From Paragordius varius (lineage: Eukaryota; Nematomorpha): a DNA stretch of 64,000 nt. This document shows, piece by piece, positions 45,861 through 57,345 of the stretch (positions are counted from its first letter, which is position 1; each line of letters starts with the position of its first letter). The notes below the pieces were generated by a model that saw only the letters and a program-made list of their open reading frames with translations, did not search any database and was not told where the DNA came from. The stretch covers positions 248,001 through 312,000 of the forward strand of contig OZ176060.1 of NCBI GenBank assembly GCA_964247055.1, written 5' to 3'. Both the position numbers and the translations under genes were made by a program.

Positions 45861-46524
45861 TGATGGAATCTTTTTAAAAAAACTAAAAAATTCATTTCAA
45901 TATAAGGAATGACAATTGTTGTCTCTCATAAATAAATTAACTAGAAATATTTTCATATTCACTACAATAAAAATATTATTTTTATCGATGAATTTTTTTA
46001 TATATTTTAAATTATTTACTTAAATTATTAAAATTTTTTAAATATAATTATAAATTGGCGATTTTAATTAATTATGTTAAGTATTAGTTATTAAAATTTT
46101 ATCAGAATCAATATATTTTAAGTAATATATTTATATATATAATTATTTGTAGAAATATTCGAAAGTAATTAATATTTGATGAATATAGCTAAATAGTTTT
46201 TCATAAGGTGAATATTAATTGTTATTAATAGTAAATAATATTAAACAATTTCAAATCATATATTAATTGATAAACATTTCTTTATGAATATCTTAATAGA
46301 TTTTCAATAAGTAATTAGATTTATCAGTACTAAATTATAATAACTAATTTAGTTGTTAATTATTGTCAAATACATATCCAGCAAAGAGAATTATTATTGG
46401 CTAATAATTGAGAACAAAGTGAAAAAAATAACTATAAGCCAATAATACTGCCCTTTGTTGAATATGCCATTTATTTGTCAATAATTTATAACTTTCTAGC
46501 AATGCATACTTACCCATACTGTAA
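45861..46524. other. A+T-rich intergenic DNA
   Basis: No gene. The first exon and promoter expected upstream of the 48-kb zinc-finger copy were sought here and not found. Confidence 0.45.
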
Positions 46525-47032
46525 TTGAATATTTTTTTGTGATTTAATTTATTATTAATTATACTAATTTAACATATTAGTGTTTAAAAGATATATAAAT
46601 AAATATTAAATTTTTAGTTAATATTATTAGATTATTTCTTAACTATGAAATAAATTATTTTTTATTTGAATTATTTAATCAATAATTAATTTAAAAATAA
46701 AATATTTCTTATATTAAAAATAATAAAACTTATAATCTAGTTTAATGTTTCAACAATAAATTTATATTATATAAGATCAAATTACCAATATTAATTCCTA
46801 GTCTTTATTGATATAATTATATAGACTCATAATATAATAATACTAGTTATATTTAATTAATTTTATAAAATAATTAATACCGCTTTTTGGAGAAAAACAT
46901 TAAATTGTTTAATATTTTAAAATTTTAATTTATCATATAATAGTTTTGTCATTTTTAGTGTACATGGTATTAATAAATATATTTTATCAATCCTGCTTTA
47001 TAAGCGACTTATATGTAATCTTATATTAATAA
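46525..47032 (+). pseudogene. Zinc-finger intron, 5' part, of the 48-kb copy
   Basis: Matches 27231-27735 and the 41-kb intron (ACCGCTTTTTGGAGAAAAAC, ATATAATAGTTTTGTCATTT). The intron begins abruptly at TAATTGAATATTTTTTT with no preceding ATGG|GT. Confidence 0.65.
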
Positions 47033-48156
47033 CACTGCTCAACAAGGTTTTGCACCACCCCATTATTTTTGCATTTTCTGATACCTAATGGCATGGAAAG
47101 GCCAAAACAAAAAAGAAAATTGAGGCCGTTAATAGGATTTTTCCGAAATTTAATTTTTAAATTTGTATTTAATTCAAAAATAACAATCATTCCTCGTGCA
47201 CATATGTTTAAATATTCAAACGAACAAGTTGATACAAGTAATATTCCATGCATGAATAACAAAATTCCAGGTATTAAATAAGATACTAAACAAGCTAAGA
47301 GCCAAAGTATTAAAAATCCAAAAAGGGCTTATGTATAGTGTGATAGATATGGGCGGCTGCACAAGCTCTGCATATCCCCCAAGCGATCCAATTATGCCAG
47401 ATATGGCAAAGATAACAATAAGTAATCATAAAGCCCGATAAGAGAGACTTGCAAGCAAAATTCAGGCAAATTGACATGTCAAATTGATCAATTTACAGAA
47501 TAAAGTTAGATAAATACAATTAAATTGAATATAAATTAGGTAAATACAAATGGTCCAACATAACAGTAAATTCTACTAAAAGTGGCTACACAACATCCAT
47601 CTGAAATTCAAAATACAAAACAACCAATAATTTAAAAAAAATAAGGTATATCCACTAGGTATAAATAAAGGATTTTTTATAAGAACCAACTCAAGAGAAA
47701 CAGTCTAATAAGTACTCGAAAGAACGAAAACTAACAAAAAAATATAACCTATCTGAAAGCCGAAGGTTTAAACCATAGAATGCCTTTTTTTGTATTTTTG
47801 TAAAAAATTTTTATATGTGTGAAAAATTCACTTAAAAAAAAGACTAAATTTTGACGTTTAAGTCCGTCTATTTTTTTCTCTCTGATATTTAAATGACATA
47901 TTTATATTCAAAAGATAGAGTTTAAAACGCTTTATTAAATGATATTAAGTTTATAATATAATAGCATTTTATTATAAAGTTATATTTATCTCGATTTTCA
48001 CTTGTTTTTGAAAAATTGAAAAACCTATAAAATTTCAGAATTCTGATTGGCGGGATCAAAATTTTTTTGAAATTCGGTTTTAAAACACTGAAATTAGTCA
48101 AAATCTAAAAAGTTTGAGTGGTGGTGCTTAAAAATGTCCAAATTTGTCGACTAGTG
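47033..48156 (-). mobile_element. CACTA-like DNA element, 1.12 kb, copy 2
   Basis: Inverted copy of 26101-27229, starting CACTGCTCAACAAGGTTTTG and ending GTCGACTAGTG. Flanks are TAA and TAG. The uninterrupted site is visible in the intron of the 28-kb gene (TTTAATATAGTTTATGTAG), so this is a true insertion into the zinc-finger intron. The frame ending VVQNLVEQCY is open here too (47026-47262). Confidence 0.75.
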
Positions 48157-48411
48157 TAGTTTATGTAGAAAAGTTTTCCTTTTAATAAGTATAGTTTTAT
48201 ATCATAAAAAAATATTTTTCTTTATACTTTAACATTTTATCTATCAATTATAATCATTAGTGTAATGATTTAATGTTTGCAAAAGTTGTAATTTTTATAG
48301 TTACAATAATAAACCTATACACAAAGTTTTATGTCATTACTTGGGCTTTTAAAACGAATTTTATCATTAATAATTTGACTTTTCAAATTACATTTATACA
48401 AATTTGTTTAG

Positions 48412-49354
48412 ATTTCGGCGGTTCGACCTACAAACTTTGGTGTGATCTCGATACTAAACTTTATCAAGTAGAACTCAAAAATCAACAAGAAGAATATATT
48501 AATCCATGTAAACCGGCATCTTTTATTGATTTATTGGAAAACGAAGACTTTACAAACGATGATTTACGGATAATTTTGAACGCTTCTTTCCATAACCTTT
48601 GTCATATAAGGGAACATAAAAACGAAAATGCTCTACAAAATAATAATTTAAATGATGAAAATAAAAATGATACCAAAACCAACAAAGATACCCTAGTGAT
48701 CTTTCTCTGAAAAAATCACCAAAAAATGTAAAAGATATAAGCTCGGTATCTTCAAACATTGATTCCGGTAACATAAGCTTGAATGATATTAACAAGCTAT
48801 TTGATGATAGTAACAAAAAACCTATTAAATCTTTAAACACTCAAAAATTCGACAATAATTATCGATGTATTCAATGTGATAAGATATATATGTATAAAAG
48901 CACCTTAACTAAACATATTCGTTCTGTTCATGAACAAGTGAAATATCCGTGCAGAATTTGTTCAAAGATGTTTTCTTGCAAAAGCTCTCTTACTCAGCAC
49001 ATTAAGTCATTTCATGTGAAAATTAAACATGAATGTCCGATTTGTAAAAGAGAATTTACTCAAAGAGGAGATGTTACATCACACATTCAATCTGTTCATG
49101 AACAAGTTAAATATCCTTGTCCGATATGTAAAATAGATTATTCTAGAAAAAGATATCTCACCAAACACATTCTATCTGTTCATGAAAAAAAAACATGATT
49201 ATCCCATTGGTAAATCGGTATTTTCTAATAAACCAATCTTGCATCGCTCATTCAATCTGTTCATGAACAAATTAAACATGAATGCCAGATTTGTAAAAAG
49301 GAATATACGGACAAATACTATTTTAACAGGTACATCAAAAATGTACATAATTGA
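48412..49354 (+). pseudogene. C2H2 zinc-finger gene copy, disrupted, without promoter
   Basis: The acceptor TTTGTTTAG precedes exon 2 at 48412 (ATTTCGGCGG). The frame runs FGGSTYKLWCDLDTKLYQVE through LLENEDFTNDDLRIILNASF to 48710. A deletion has removed the LVGEQTEPLDL segment, including the corepressor motif, and shifted the frame. From 48779 a 139-residue frame holds four fingers: CIQCDKIYMYKSTLTKHI, CRICSKMFSCKSSLTQHI, CPICKREFTQRGDVTSHI and CPICKIDYSRKRYLTKHI. A fifth unit has lost its first Cys (HDYPIGKS, also Tyr at this place in the 57-kb copy). A last unit in another frame reaches the natural stop at 49352-49354. With its promoter missing and a transposon in its intron, it is very probably dead. 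Confidence 0.85.
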
Positions 49355-49539
49355 ACACTTTATAAATATATGTAGCATGTGTTCATAAATATAATTTGCT
49401 TAAAAATTATGATTTTCGCAAATGTTATATATTGAGATTAATGTTATTTTATGAAGTTTTGCAAAATGCATCATTAATAAAATATTTGAAATGCTATTTG
49501 ACCGCTCTGTTCTGGACCTTTTTTTGTAGAAAAAAATTA

Positions 49540-49690
49540 CAGTAAAAATCAAAATTATACCGTCAAAACCTAAAAATATAAACATAAATATTTTATTTTA
49601 GAACAACCATAATTTTATCTCCTTGATTTTCTTAATTATAACTGATTGGCCTACATTTTAGATTGTAAAATAGAGTTTAATTCGTAACAA
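49540..49690 (+). mobile_element. Tc1/mariner-type MITE, left part, downstream of the 48-kb copy
   Basis: CAGTAAAAATCAAAATTATA with CGTCAAAACCT, AACAACCATAATTTTA, TTTTCTTAATTATAACTG. Confidence 0.65.
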
Positions 49691-49734
49691 ATCTTTTTTC
49701 GACAAATAATCTATATAAATATTCACTTTTTTTT

Positions 49735-50270
49735 TATACCATTCGCACTTCAAAAGTGTCCTTGAAAACTTCAAGTTGGTCCTTGAACGTTTCAGGTTGG
49801 TCTTTGAACATTTAAAGTTGATCCATAAATACTTAAAATTAGTCATTCATTTTTGTTTGTTTATACCTTTTATCAATCAAATCGTTAATCATTCATCTAT
49901 TTATCGTTTTTAACTTATTTTCTATTACTAACATAAATTTTAAATCAATATCAACTTTTAATAATTGAAAAACCGTATAGCTTTATTATTTTCTCTAAAT
50001 AATTTAGGATATTTATAAGATGTTAACACTTAATTAAAAAATATATAATTTTGCTGGGTTAACATTTTTAATTTCGAAGACAATTAAAAGTCAATAATTT
50101 TGTTAAATGGAAAAAATAGTTTGAGACAAAAAAGTGGTTTTAAATTAAAAAATATTATATTAAATGAATAATATGAATAAAAAGGTAGGTTAAAAAATCA
50201 AATACATTCAAATATTTTAAGGACCAACTTGAAGTGTTCGACAACACTCTTGAAGTGATGGTATATGATA
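49735..50270. mobile_element. DNA element with TIRs of tandem units, second subfamily
   Basis: Left: ATACCATTCGCACTTCAAAA, then units like CTTCAAGTTGGTCCTTGAAC repeated about four times with variation. Right: AAGGACCAACTTGAAGTG, CTCTTGAAGTGATGGTAT. Same outer ends (ATACCATT ... ATGGTAT) as the CACCC subfamily, but a different unit. About 535 bp, no reading frame. Confidence 0.75.
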
Positions 50271-51064
50271 AGCATAACATATTCATATATACTACTAAAC
50301 TATAGCCAATGTGTTTAGATCACCTCATAATATATATTTTTGGTTAAATATATATATATTTTTAAATATTTAATTATCTAAACTAATTCAAATTTCTAAA
50401 AGGAACTAAGGAGATTAAATGTTAAATTATGGCTATCAAAACTAGCTATTTTATCTAAAATAAACATAAACCCCAGACACATTGTTAAAACTTATTATAA
50501 TCAAAATTTTATTATAATGAAATTCTAAGGGTTAAACAGGCAAAAATTTTAGTTTTTAGGAAAACATCAAGAGTATAGACATAGGAGAGTTAAAAACCTA
50601 ATCTTTCAAGTTTAGGTTACGCATAATTTGTATATATTTTGCCATTTAATTTCGTATGATTTTCAAATAATACACATAAAATTTTTAAATTAATCAACTG
50701 ATCTAAATTCGTATATTTATATCGTCAAATAATATTAAAAGGAGAGTAAATATTTTACATATACGGACAAAATGTAAAATATGAAGACAAATATAATTTT
50801 TCAAAAAATCATGCATTCTAAATCTTAATAAATTTAAATTTAACTCACATTATGTATATCTTGATAATGTTAAACATTTACACCTCGAACATTTTCGAGT
50901 TTATTTTAAAATAACTAGCCCATTTATGAAGAGCGATGAAATTTGGGATTCGGGGTCTATATCAAAAAATTAAAATATTTGAAATATCTGTTTGTCTATT
51001 TATAAGTAATTTATGATAAAATTTACTGATATTTACAAATGAACCGTTAAACCTTTATCAAAAA
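50271..51064. other. A+T-rich intergenic DNA
   Basis: A MITE left half at about 50757-50840 (ATACGGACAAAATGTAAAAT). No gene. Confidence 0.45.
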
Positions 51065-52375
51065 AATATATTTAACATGATGTGCGCAAATTTTGCCATA
51101 CTCTGTTATAAACCGTTGCAATTAAAGTGTAATTTTGTTAAAACAGTTGTGGAGATCAAAACCAAAAGCCCTATGATATTCCTGATACTTTTCCTATCGA
51201 ATAATTTTTTTTATATATTTCAATTTTATAATTAAGAAGCCTTTAGAAAGAGGATATAAATTAATTGTATTATCACGAGCTGATGAAAAATATAACGCGG
51301 AGTTTTTTTTAAAGAAAATTTGACTTTATTTGGTCTTTCAAGTCGAATTCACGACAACAAGTAGCCTACGAGTAGTATTATATGTGTTATTAATTATCCA
51401 AATTTGTTAAAATTTTTTTATATTTATAATAATAAAAATTGTAGTATTTTATATTTTTGTACTATGCAAATATTATAACCATTGTTTACTCGTATAATTT
51501 TGTATGTATTATCGCTAATCATATTTATTTGGTAAATTACCATCACAGAAATTTCGTTTAAAACCTATATACTAAGTGAATGATCATTTTCACATATATT
51601 TTATTATAGCGGATAAATGTAAAAATTAACTATATAAATTGAATAGTTAAGTATATGCCATCTTTTTAATGTTTATATTTAATATATATCGTAATTAGTT
51701 CAAAGATAGTTTATTAGGAATGTATAAAAAGTTATGTTACAATGTTGACTCACCAATAATAAAGTACATGACTGAAAAAATTGTTTTGATTTTCTTCTAA
51801 ATATTTTTATTAATTTTCAATTATCATTATATCTTGTTTAATGTTGAAATTTATAATATTTTATTGTGAAATTAAGCTAGAATTCGCATTAAATAAAAGT
51901 CGAAAATAATTTTAATTCATATCCATTCGATTATTTTGATATAAATTACCTTTTATATTATGCGGAATTCTCTCAATTATTCTACATTCTACCATTTTTA
52001 AAAAATATAAACATTTTTAGGAGGCACGAATATATAGAGTGCTGTGTTTTGTCCATATTTGGGTATCAATAGCAACATAAGGGGAATTCTTCCATGATTC
52101 AGTAAAAATTAAACTTATACGGCAAAAAACGTAAAATATAAAGAATTATTTAAAAGATATCCATTTTATCATTTTCGGCATAAAAATTGTATTGTTAGAA
52201 TTAAGAAATATGTATTGATTGTGTTTAGCATAAACTTTTACTACTTTGAAATATTAACGAATGATATATAAAAAAAATAAAAATTTAAAGTACTGAAAAT
52301 TTGACTATATTTTACGTTTTGTCTGTATATCAATTAAAACTGTATTAAGAAATAAAATAAATTAACTGCTTATGA
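51065..52375 (+). repeat. Segmental duplicate, copy 2 of a ~1.2-kb direct pair
   Basis: Partner of 545-1760, with an extra ~80-bp stretch after 51770. Confidence 0.85.
52100..52342. mobile_element. Tc1/mariner-type MITE
   Basis: CAGTAAAAATTAAACTTATA with CGGCAAAAAACGT on the left, ACGTTTTGTCTGTATATC and ACTG on the right. Orthologous in position to 1490-1739. Confidence 0.8.
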
Positions 52376-52544
52376 AATTGAATAACTTTATAATTAATAT
52401 AAAACAATTATAATATTTTTTTTAAGATCTTTTCCTTCTTCAATCAATAACATTATTTATTTACTATTTAAAAGTATTCTTTTACAAAAGATATAATTTA
52501 TTAAAATAAATAAAGATATTTAGAATATATGAAGAAAAGTGCTG

Positions 52545-52970
52545 CGCAACAATCAAGGGCGTGGGGAAGTTACAAGGGGAAAGAAAGAGAAATTATTATT
52601 ATATATAAATATATAAAAAATAAAATAAAAAAAGAAATATATATATGATTACAATGATGCATTTGTTGGGTTGTTGTCTATGAGGGAATTTCGACCGCTC
52701 ATAAACATGTGATACATATCCGAGGATAATTTGATAGTATTAGTGGCTATTGACTTCTTAAGTTGTGTAGGGTAACGAAAACTGATTTTGTCGAATCGAA
52801 TGTAGTTTTTTGACTACCAGGAACCGAGGCTCCCTACAACAACTGGGATGACCTGGGTGTTTCTGTAGGTTTCCTGTAATTGTTGAGCCATACAGCTATA
52901 CTTCATTATTTTATTGTTATAGGCCGTTTCGAATGATTCTAGTCTTTTTTCAAACGGCATATTAAGTGTA
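52545..52970 (-). mobile_element. LINE fragment, C-terminal end and 3' UTR (R4/Dong-like)
   Basis: On the minus strand a frame from about 52965 reads PFEKRLESFETAYNNKIMKY, then QLQETYRNTQVIPVVVGSLG, SW, a stop, and continues FRYPTQLKKSIATNTIKLS and MYHMFMSGRNSLIDNNPTNA before its end at about 52656. The VIPVVVGSLG motif close to the C-terminus is characteristic of non-LTR retrotransposons around the R4/Dong and related clades; the clade call is tentative. One in-frame stop and loss of everything upstream make it inactive. It is G+C-richer than its surroundings. Confidence 0.7.
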
Positions 52971-53461
52971 AACCCAGCCAAAAATTAATATCAATTATTG
53001 AAAATTTTCCTAACAGAAATTAAAGCAAGGTTACTTACATTTATATTACATTAATGGCTATATATAACATATTTTTTAATTTAATTCAAAAGCGAAACTA
53101 ATCCGATAATTAGGCATATTTTATAAATGTCTTTTTTTAGATAATGTAAACCGAATTATATATCATTTGTAATATACTCGCCATCTATTTATAAAATCAT
53201 TTAAAATCATTGGTTAACATAGATAATATATATTAATTTCAAAATCTTCCGTTGTTTGACTTTAGCAGCCAACAAAAGCGACAACTTAAGCGCGATTGCG
53301 ATCTGTCAATATATAGAATACCATATATAAATAAACTCCAGAACAGACCAGTAAAAGAATGTGCCAAATATTTAATTAATTAAGTGATTTTTTTACATTT
53401 TTCAAATCGCCATGAAATAAATATAATCACCATATATTTTATTTATAAAAAAATAAAGATA
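52971..53461. other. A+T-rich intergenic DNA
   Basis: One GCCATCT site at 53180-53186. No gene. Confidence 0.4.
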
Positions 53462-53712
53462 CAGTAAAAATTGAAATTATACGGACAAAAAGACAATATT
53501 TTTTTCAAAAATCAACCATACTTTTTTAATTTGATTTTTTTTAATATACCTCATTTTAAACTACAAAGTATAAAATAATGTAAAATGGTAATACCTTTTA
53601 TATATACAACATTAATTAATAATTAATATAAGATAAATTATGTTTAAATAAGTATGGTTGTTTTTTGAAAAAATTAGTCTTTATATTTTGTCCGTATAAT
53701 CAATTTATACTG
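53462..53712. mobile_element. Tc1/mariner-type MITE, well preserved
   Basis: CAGTAAAAATTGAAATTATA with CGGACAAAAAGAC on the left, AAGTATGGTTGTTTTTTGAA and TTTTGTCCGTATAAT on the right, flanked by TA. Confidence 0.9.
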
Positions 53713-53753
53713 TTATACCATATATAATTTAATTGTAAAATTACCAGCATACA

Positions 53754-54008
53754 CAGTAAAAATTAAAATAATACGGACAAATGTAAAAATATACAGATAA
53801 TTTTTTTTCAAAGTCACCCCCTCTTTAAATCCTGATTATTTTCAATATAACTCATTATTTAATCGAAAATGTAAAAATATAGATGTAAATAAAAAACCCC
53901 ATCAATTATATATTTTACATTGTAAATAATTTATGTAAACAAAATATCTTGAAAATATTTGTCTTTATATTTTTACGTTTTGTCCGTAAAATTCCAATTT
54001 TAATTGTA
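53754..54008. mobile_element. Tc1/mariner-type MITE
   Basis: CAGTAAAAATTAAAATAATA with CGGACAAATGT on the left, TTACGTTTTGTCCGTAAAAT and TTTTAATTG on the right. Only 41 bp from the previous copy. Confidence 0.85.
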
Positions 54009-54912
54009 ACATAATGCTCTATACATATATATAGATATGAAAACTATTTTTTTGAGTTATTTTTTTTAATTTAAGGTCCAATTTATTTTCGTAAGATACA
54101 ATGGTTATATAATAACAAAACCTAGAATTTAAGTCATATTAATACCTTTTAGCATGTTGTATAAATCCAAATTAGCTTTTTATAAATTGATAAAGATTCC
54201 ATCAACTTTCAGCGATTATATGCTCTTATTTTTTGCCAAATAGGCACACAAATTATTCAATTTGACTAGTCATTCGTTGAAGCGAAAGAAAGACGCATTT
54301 TTCACAATAACCTACAATATGTTACAACTTCTACTAAAATGCGCAGATGTATTTTACGTAGCGTAAATTATAAAATAACGTATAGCTAAATTAAATTTGG
54401 TTAAAAATTTGACTTTCTTCTAGTTGAAGTTGAGAATTAGTTCAGAGCAAATAGTCAACGGTTATTACTTTTTAAATTAATAATTTTATTACATCGAATA
54501 AATAGATATGGCGTTTACAAAAAATGTTTTCGTTTTAATAAATCTATGATGTTGTTGTTTTAAAAATTTTTTCGTCACAAATATAACAATAGGTCAAAAA
54601 AGGAGTTACGAATATGCCATCACCTTTTTGTTTAGTATGTTTAATGGATAATAACCTATAAATATTTTTTTAACCAAAACTCACTTGACAAGTAAAATAA
54701 TATTATTTTGAAATTGACCAATAATAAAGTATATGGCTAAATAATTGATGTTTTGGTTATCTAGAAACCTAATAAAGTATATTAATGTCTTTAAATTGAT
54801 AATCTATTTACTACACACAACAAATGTAACATTATTTTAAAATTTTTCATTGCTTGTGTTGTATGTCATAAATAATCATAATATATCACCATGTAAATTA
54901 TTTTAAAAATTA
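54009..54912. other. A+T-rich intergenic DNA
   Basis: Contains ATATGCCATCA at about 54613, one base off the recurrent motif. No gene. Confidence 0.4.
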
Positions 54913-55172
54913 CAGTAAAAATCAGAATTATACGGACAAAATGTTAAACAAAGACAATTTTATTAAACAACCGAATCCTTTAAATCTTTATTATAAATAT
55001 GACTCATTGTTTTATACAAGTTATAATATCGAATTAATTGGTAACACAATTAATTGTGTATTTTACGCTTCTAATTTTTAAAGGATAAAAGATTTACAAA
55101 GTATGGTTGTATTTTGGAAAAAAAATTATCTTTATAATTTTACGTTTTTTCCGTATATTTTCAACTTTAGTG
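54913..55172. mobile_element. Tc1/mariner-type MITE
   Basis: CAGTAAAAATCAGAATTATA with CGGACAAAATGT on the left, TTTTACGTTTTTTCCGTATA on the right. Confidence 0.85.
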
Positions 55173-55327
55173 TATTACGCCATATCAAAAAATATATTAA
55201 AGGCGATGAGCTATTGATTTCACTTCAATTTTAATTGATTTTAATGATTGGAGGAGCGGCTTTTGTTTCATTGAAAATCAAATAAACATAACCAAAACTA
55301 CAACAAATGTATACCTTATCTCCCATA

Positions 55328-55572
55328 TTAACAGAAATTAAAATTATACGCAAGTGTATACTTTTTTAAATTTAATTTTTCCCATATTAGCTATTTAATT
55401 ACAATTGTAAGAATTAATTGTGTTAGTTGTATATGTCTTTATTTTACATTTTTTTCATTTTAAACAATGAGTTATTTTATAAAAATCAAATTTAATTAAT
55501 AAAGTTTGTCTTTTAAAAAAAAATATTTGTCTTTATGTTTTACATTTTGTCCGTATAATATCAGATTTATTA
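55328..55572. mobile_element. Tc1/mariner-type MITE, left end worn
   Basis: ACAGAAATTAAAATTATACG on the left, TTACATTTTGTCCGTATAAT on the right. Confidence 0.75.
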
Positions 55573-55579
55573 AAAAGAT

Positions 55580-55880
55580 TTAACTACAGGTATATTAACA
55601 ATAATGACACCATAAAATTATTTTATTACATTGACCATTATAATACAGTTTCAATACCTCACATTAACCGTAACATTATTTAGGTAATTTAAAAATTTAT
55701 ATTATATTAGTGAGCCAAAAACTAAATAATATACAGACGAATCAGGATTTTATTAACAATGATTAAGGTAGCTTAGTTAGTTCAATAAATATATAAAATA
55801 CACCAATTTTTTCAATGATTGAAAAAGAAACAAGTCCCACAATTAGTCATAGAAATTATAAATTATATATAAGTAAAAAT
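55580..55880 (+). repeat. Duplicated block, partner of 5670-6060
   Basis: See 5670-6060. This copy is split by a MITE. Confidence 0.75.
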
Positions 55881-56138
55881 CGAAAATTTACGAATATAAA
55901 AATATTATGACAAAAATTCACTTACCAAAAAAAATCATACTATTTTAAACTGTAATTTATCCTATAATACAAACTATTTAATTATTAATGTATGTATATA
56001 AAATGGGTACCAATTTACATTTTATATTATACTTGTAATTTACAATGAGTTTTAATTAAAAAAATCAAGATTAAAAAGTATGGTTATCTTTTTAAAAATA
56101 TTTGTGTTTATAGTTTCACGTTTTGTCCGTATAAAAAA
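55873..56138. mobile_element. Tc1/mariner-type MITE with a visible empty site elsewhere
   Basis: GTAAAAATCGAAAATTTACG on the left, AAAAAGTATGGTTATCTTTT and CACGTTTTGTCCGTATAA on the right. The paralogous block near 5.95-6.02 kb lacks it. Confidence 0.75.
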
Positions 56139-56519
56139 GAACTTGCCATTTTGAAACGTAAAAATTTATTTGTTATCAATCAACATTTATCAACCAACAA
56201 TATCGAGAAGCTAACCGTTTTGATTGCGCAAAAAATATTATTTATTTTTATCTTTTTTAAAATATGTGATATTTCTGTAGGTTAAATTTTTACTCTTCTA
56301 TTTCTTGTTTATGTATTTTTTAAACGACACCTTCATTAATAAAATTTGTCAATTTTCAATTAGCAATATTTCGGTAAATTTATATTATATACAATTTTGT
56401 TTTATATATTTTAATTTTCAGTTACCCTATAAATATTATCGCCAAAAAAATTTCTAAATTATTTTTTTAATAATCAAAATTTATGCAAATATTTTATAGT
56501 TTTAAACGCTTAGTGCTTA
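56139..56519. other. A+T-rich intergenic DNA
   Basis: No gene recognised. Confidence 0.4.
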
Positions 56520-56720
56520 GCGGTTTTTTATACAGGGCTAACGACAGAAAGTTTGAGTTGATAATTACATTGAAAAGGCGTAGCACGCTGATCAAGCCGT
56601 ATAGCATATTTGTTATATAGATAGAAAACTTAGAGTATATACAGTACCCTTTTTATTGTTGGACACTTTTTATTTTAGCCCAATCGGTTTTACAGTGTGT
56701 GAGTAAAAAATAACAAACGG
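56520..56720 (-). repeat. Conserved GCGTGGC block downstream of the 57-kb gene
   Basis: TTTGAGTTGATAATTACATT, GAAAAGGCGTAGCACGCTG, ATCAAGCCGTATAGC, GATAGAAAACTTAGAGTATA, GCCCAATCGGTTTTACAG, AACAAACGGTGTGAAATATA. Confidence 0.65.
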
Positions 56721-56830
56721 TGTGAAATATATGTCTTTATAACAACATTAAATTTGTTTATTAGTATGGACAAAATTGCTTTGTACCATACACTACTGTA
56801 TTGCTAATTGGCTTACAATTAAATGAGTTA

Positions 56831-57070
56831 CAGTAATACATAGCGGACAAAACGTAAAAATATAAAGAAATTTTTTTGTAAAACAACCATACTTAATTTT
56901 TTACACACGAACTATTGAATTAGAATTGTAAAATACGTAATTGATTATACTTGATTTTGCAATCTGAAACAAATCAGTCAATTAAGAAAATAGTAAAAGT
57001 TATGGTTATCTGTAAGAAATATTTATCTTTATATTTTTACGTTTTGTCCGTATAATATCGATTTTTACTG
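56831..57070. mobile_element. Tc1/mariner-type MITE downstream of the 57-kb gene
   Basis: CAGTAATACATAGCGGACAA with AACGT on the left, CGTTTTGTCCGTATAATATC and GATTTTTACTG on the right. Confidence 0.85.
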
Positions 57071-57114
57071 TAAATCTACAAAAACTCCACAAAAAACCGG
57101 TCAAAAAGCATCAT

Positions 57115-57120
57115 TTTATT
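57115..57120 (-). terminator. Likely polyadenylation signal of the 57-kb gene
   Basis: AATAAA on the minus strand about 200 bases past the stop of the open frame and about 125 past the family's natural stop position. Confidence 0.5.
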
Positions 57121-57243
57121 AAAGAAAATGCATATTGCAAAACTCCATAAAATAATATTAATCTCAATATATTGCGAAATGTATATTTAAACAAAATACA
57201 TTTAATACTACATTTTATATATAATATATGTTGAATTAAGTGT

Positions 57244-57345
57244 TCAATTATGTACATTTTTAATATGCTTGGTAGATTGCCTTTTCCAGTATATTCCTTA
57301 AGGCAAATCGGACATTTATGTTTATTTCTCAACAGACTGAATGTT
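57244..57345 (-). pseudogene. Lost last finger of the 57-kb zinc-finger gene
   Basis: After the stop at 57322 a shifted frame reads HKCPICLKEYTGKGNLP and runs to the family's natural end (ATGTACATAATTGA, stop at 57246-57244). Compared with other copies a few bases are missing at SVEK, where SVHEKIKHKC is expected. Confidence 0.75.
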
